5,452 nucleotides of DNA from Clostridiales bacterium (GTDB lineage: Bacteria > Bacillota > Clostridia > Oscillospirales > Oscillospiraceae): positions 1-5,452 of the forward strand of contig JAAYWX010000371.1 in the NCBI GenBank assembly GCA_012516225.1, given 5' to 3'. The notes under the pieces were generated by a model, which saw only the letters and a list, made by a program, of their open reading frames with translations, had not been told where the DNA came from and searched no databases. Of the stretch, positions 5,441 to 5,452 are shown piece after piece. Numbering within the stretch: position 1 is the stretch's first letter; each line of letters starts with the position of its first letter. The position numbers and the translations under genes were made by a program.

Positions 5441-5452
5441 ATGGAAGAAAAA
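5441..5452 (+). CDS. Start of next flagellar gene, probably fliY/fliN (partial)
   Basis: Twenty-two bases after the fliM stop, ATG at 5441 begins MEEK and runs off the window. An in-frame GTG at 5435 is an alternative start, better spaced from AAGGAAG at 5423-5429. In Firmicutes flagellar operons fliM is normally followed by fliY or fliN, so the C-ring partner is the expected product. Only four codons are visible, so identity rests on position. Confidence 0.45.

Overview
The window is a six-gene stretch of a flagellar structural and motor operon, with every gene on the + strand. The order is: flagellar operon protein (TIGR02530-type), flgE (hook), flbD/swrD, motA, motB, fliM, then the first codons of a further gene, probably fliY/fliN. 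Gene order, strong purine-rich ribosome binding sites, a FlbD-family protein beside motAB, and a FlgE N-terminus of the VFSDIFYQT type all point to an anaerobic Firmicute of class Clostridia. Genus cannot be assigned from the sequence. Base composition is moderate, with no island-like shift, and there are no mobile elements, tRNA, rRNA or CRISPR.

Layout. Positions 6-407 encode a small conserved protein of unknown biochemical role that normally lies between flgD and flgE. After a 77-base spacer, 485-2149 encodes a large hook protein (554 aa). Its terminal regions are canonical and its middle is greatly enlarged. The spacer 2150-2300 holds no gene but has two stem-loops: a perfect 13-bp GC-rich one just after flgE and a bulged one just before the flbD ribosome binding site. 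flbD (2301-2507), motA (2535-3404) and motB (3500-4378) form a stator block. fliM (4420-5418) encodes the switch/C-ring protein and is followed within about 20 bases by the next gene, cut by the window edge.

How the genes work together. FlgE polymerises into the hook. MotA and MotB form the ion-driven stator. FlbD/SwrD is known in Bacillus to raise stator-dependent torque, which fits its position directly before motA. FliM links CheY~P to FliG in the rotor. Tight spacing and the lack of convincing promoters or U-tract terminators suggest one long transcript, with the post-flgE hairpin as the most plausible internal control or processing point.

I do not see a previously undescribed system. 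The points most worth a second look are the EF-hand-like loop and repeated INGxxYT motif in the hook middle domain, the hairpin pair around flgE/flbD, a 15-codon mini-ORF that ends on the flgE start codon, the absence of fliL between motB and fliM, and an Asp-to-Ala change in the peptidoglycan-binding site of MotB.
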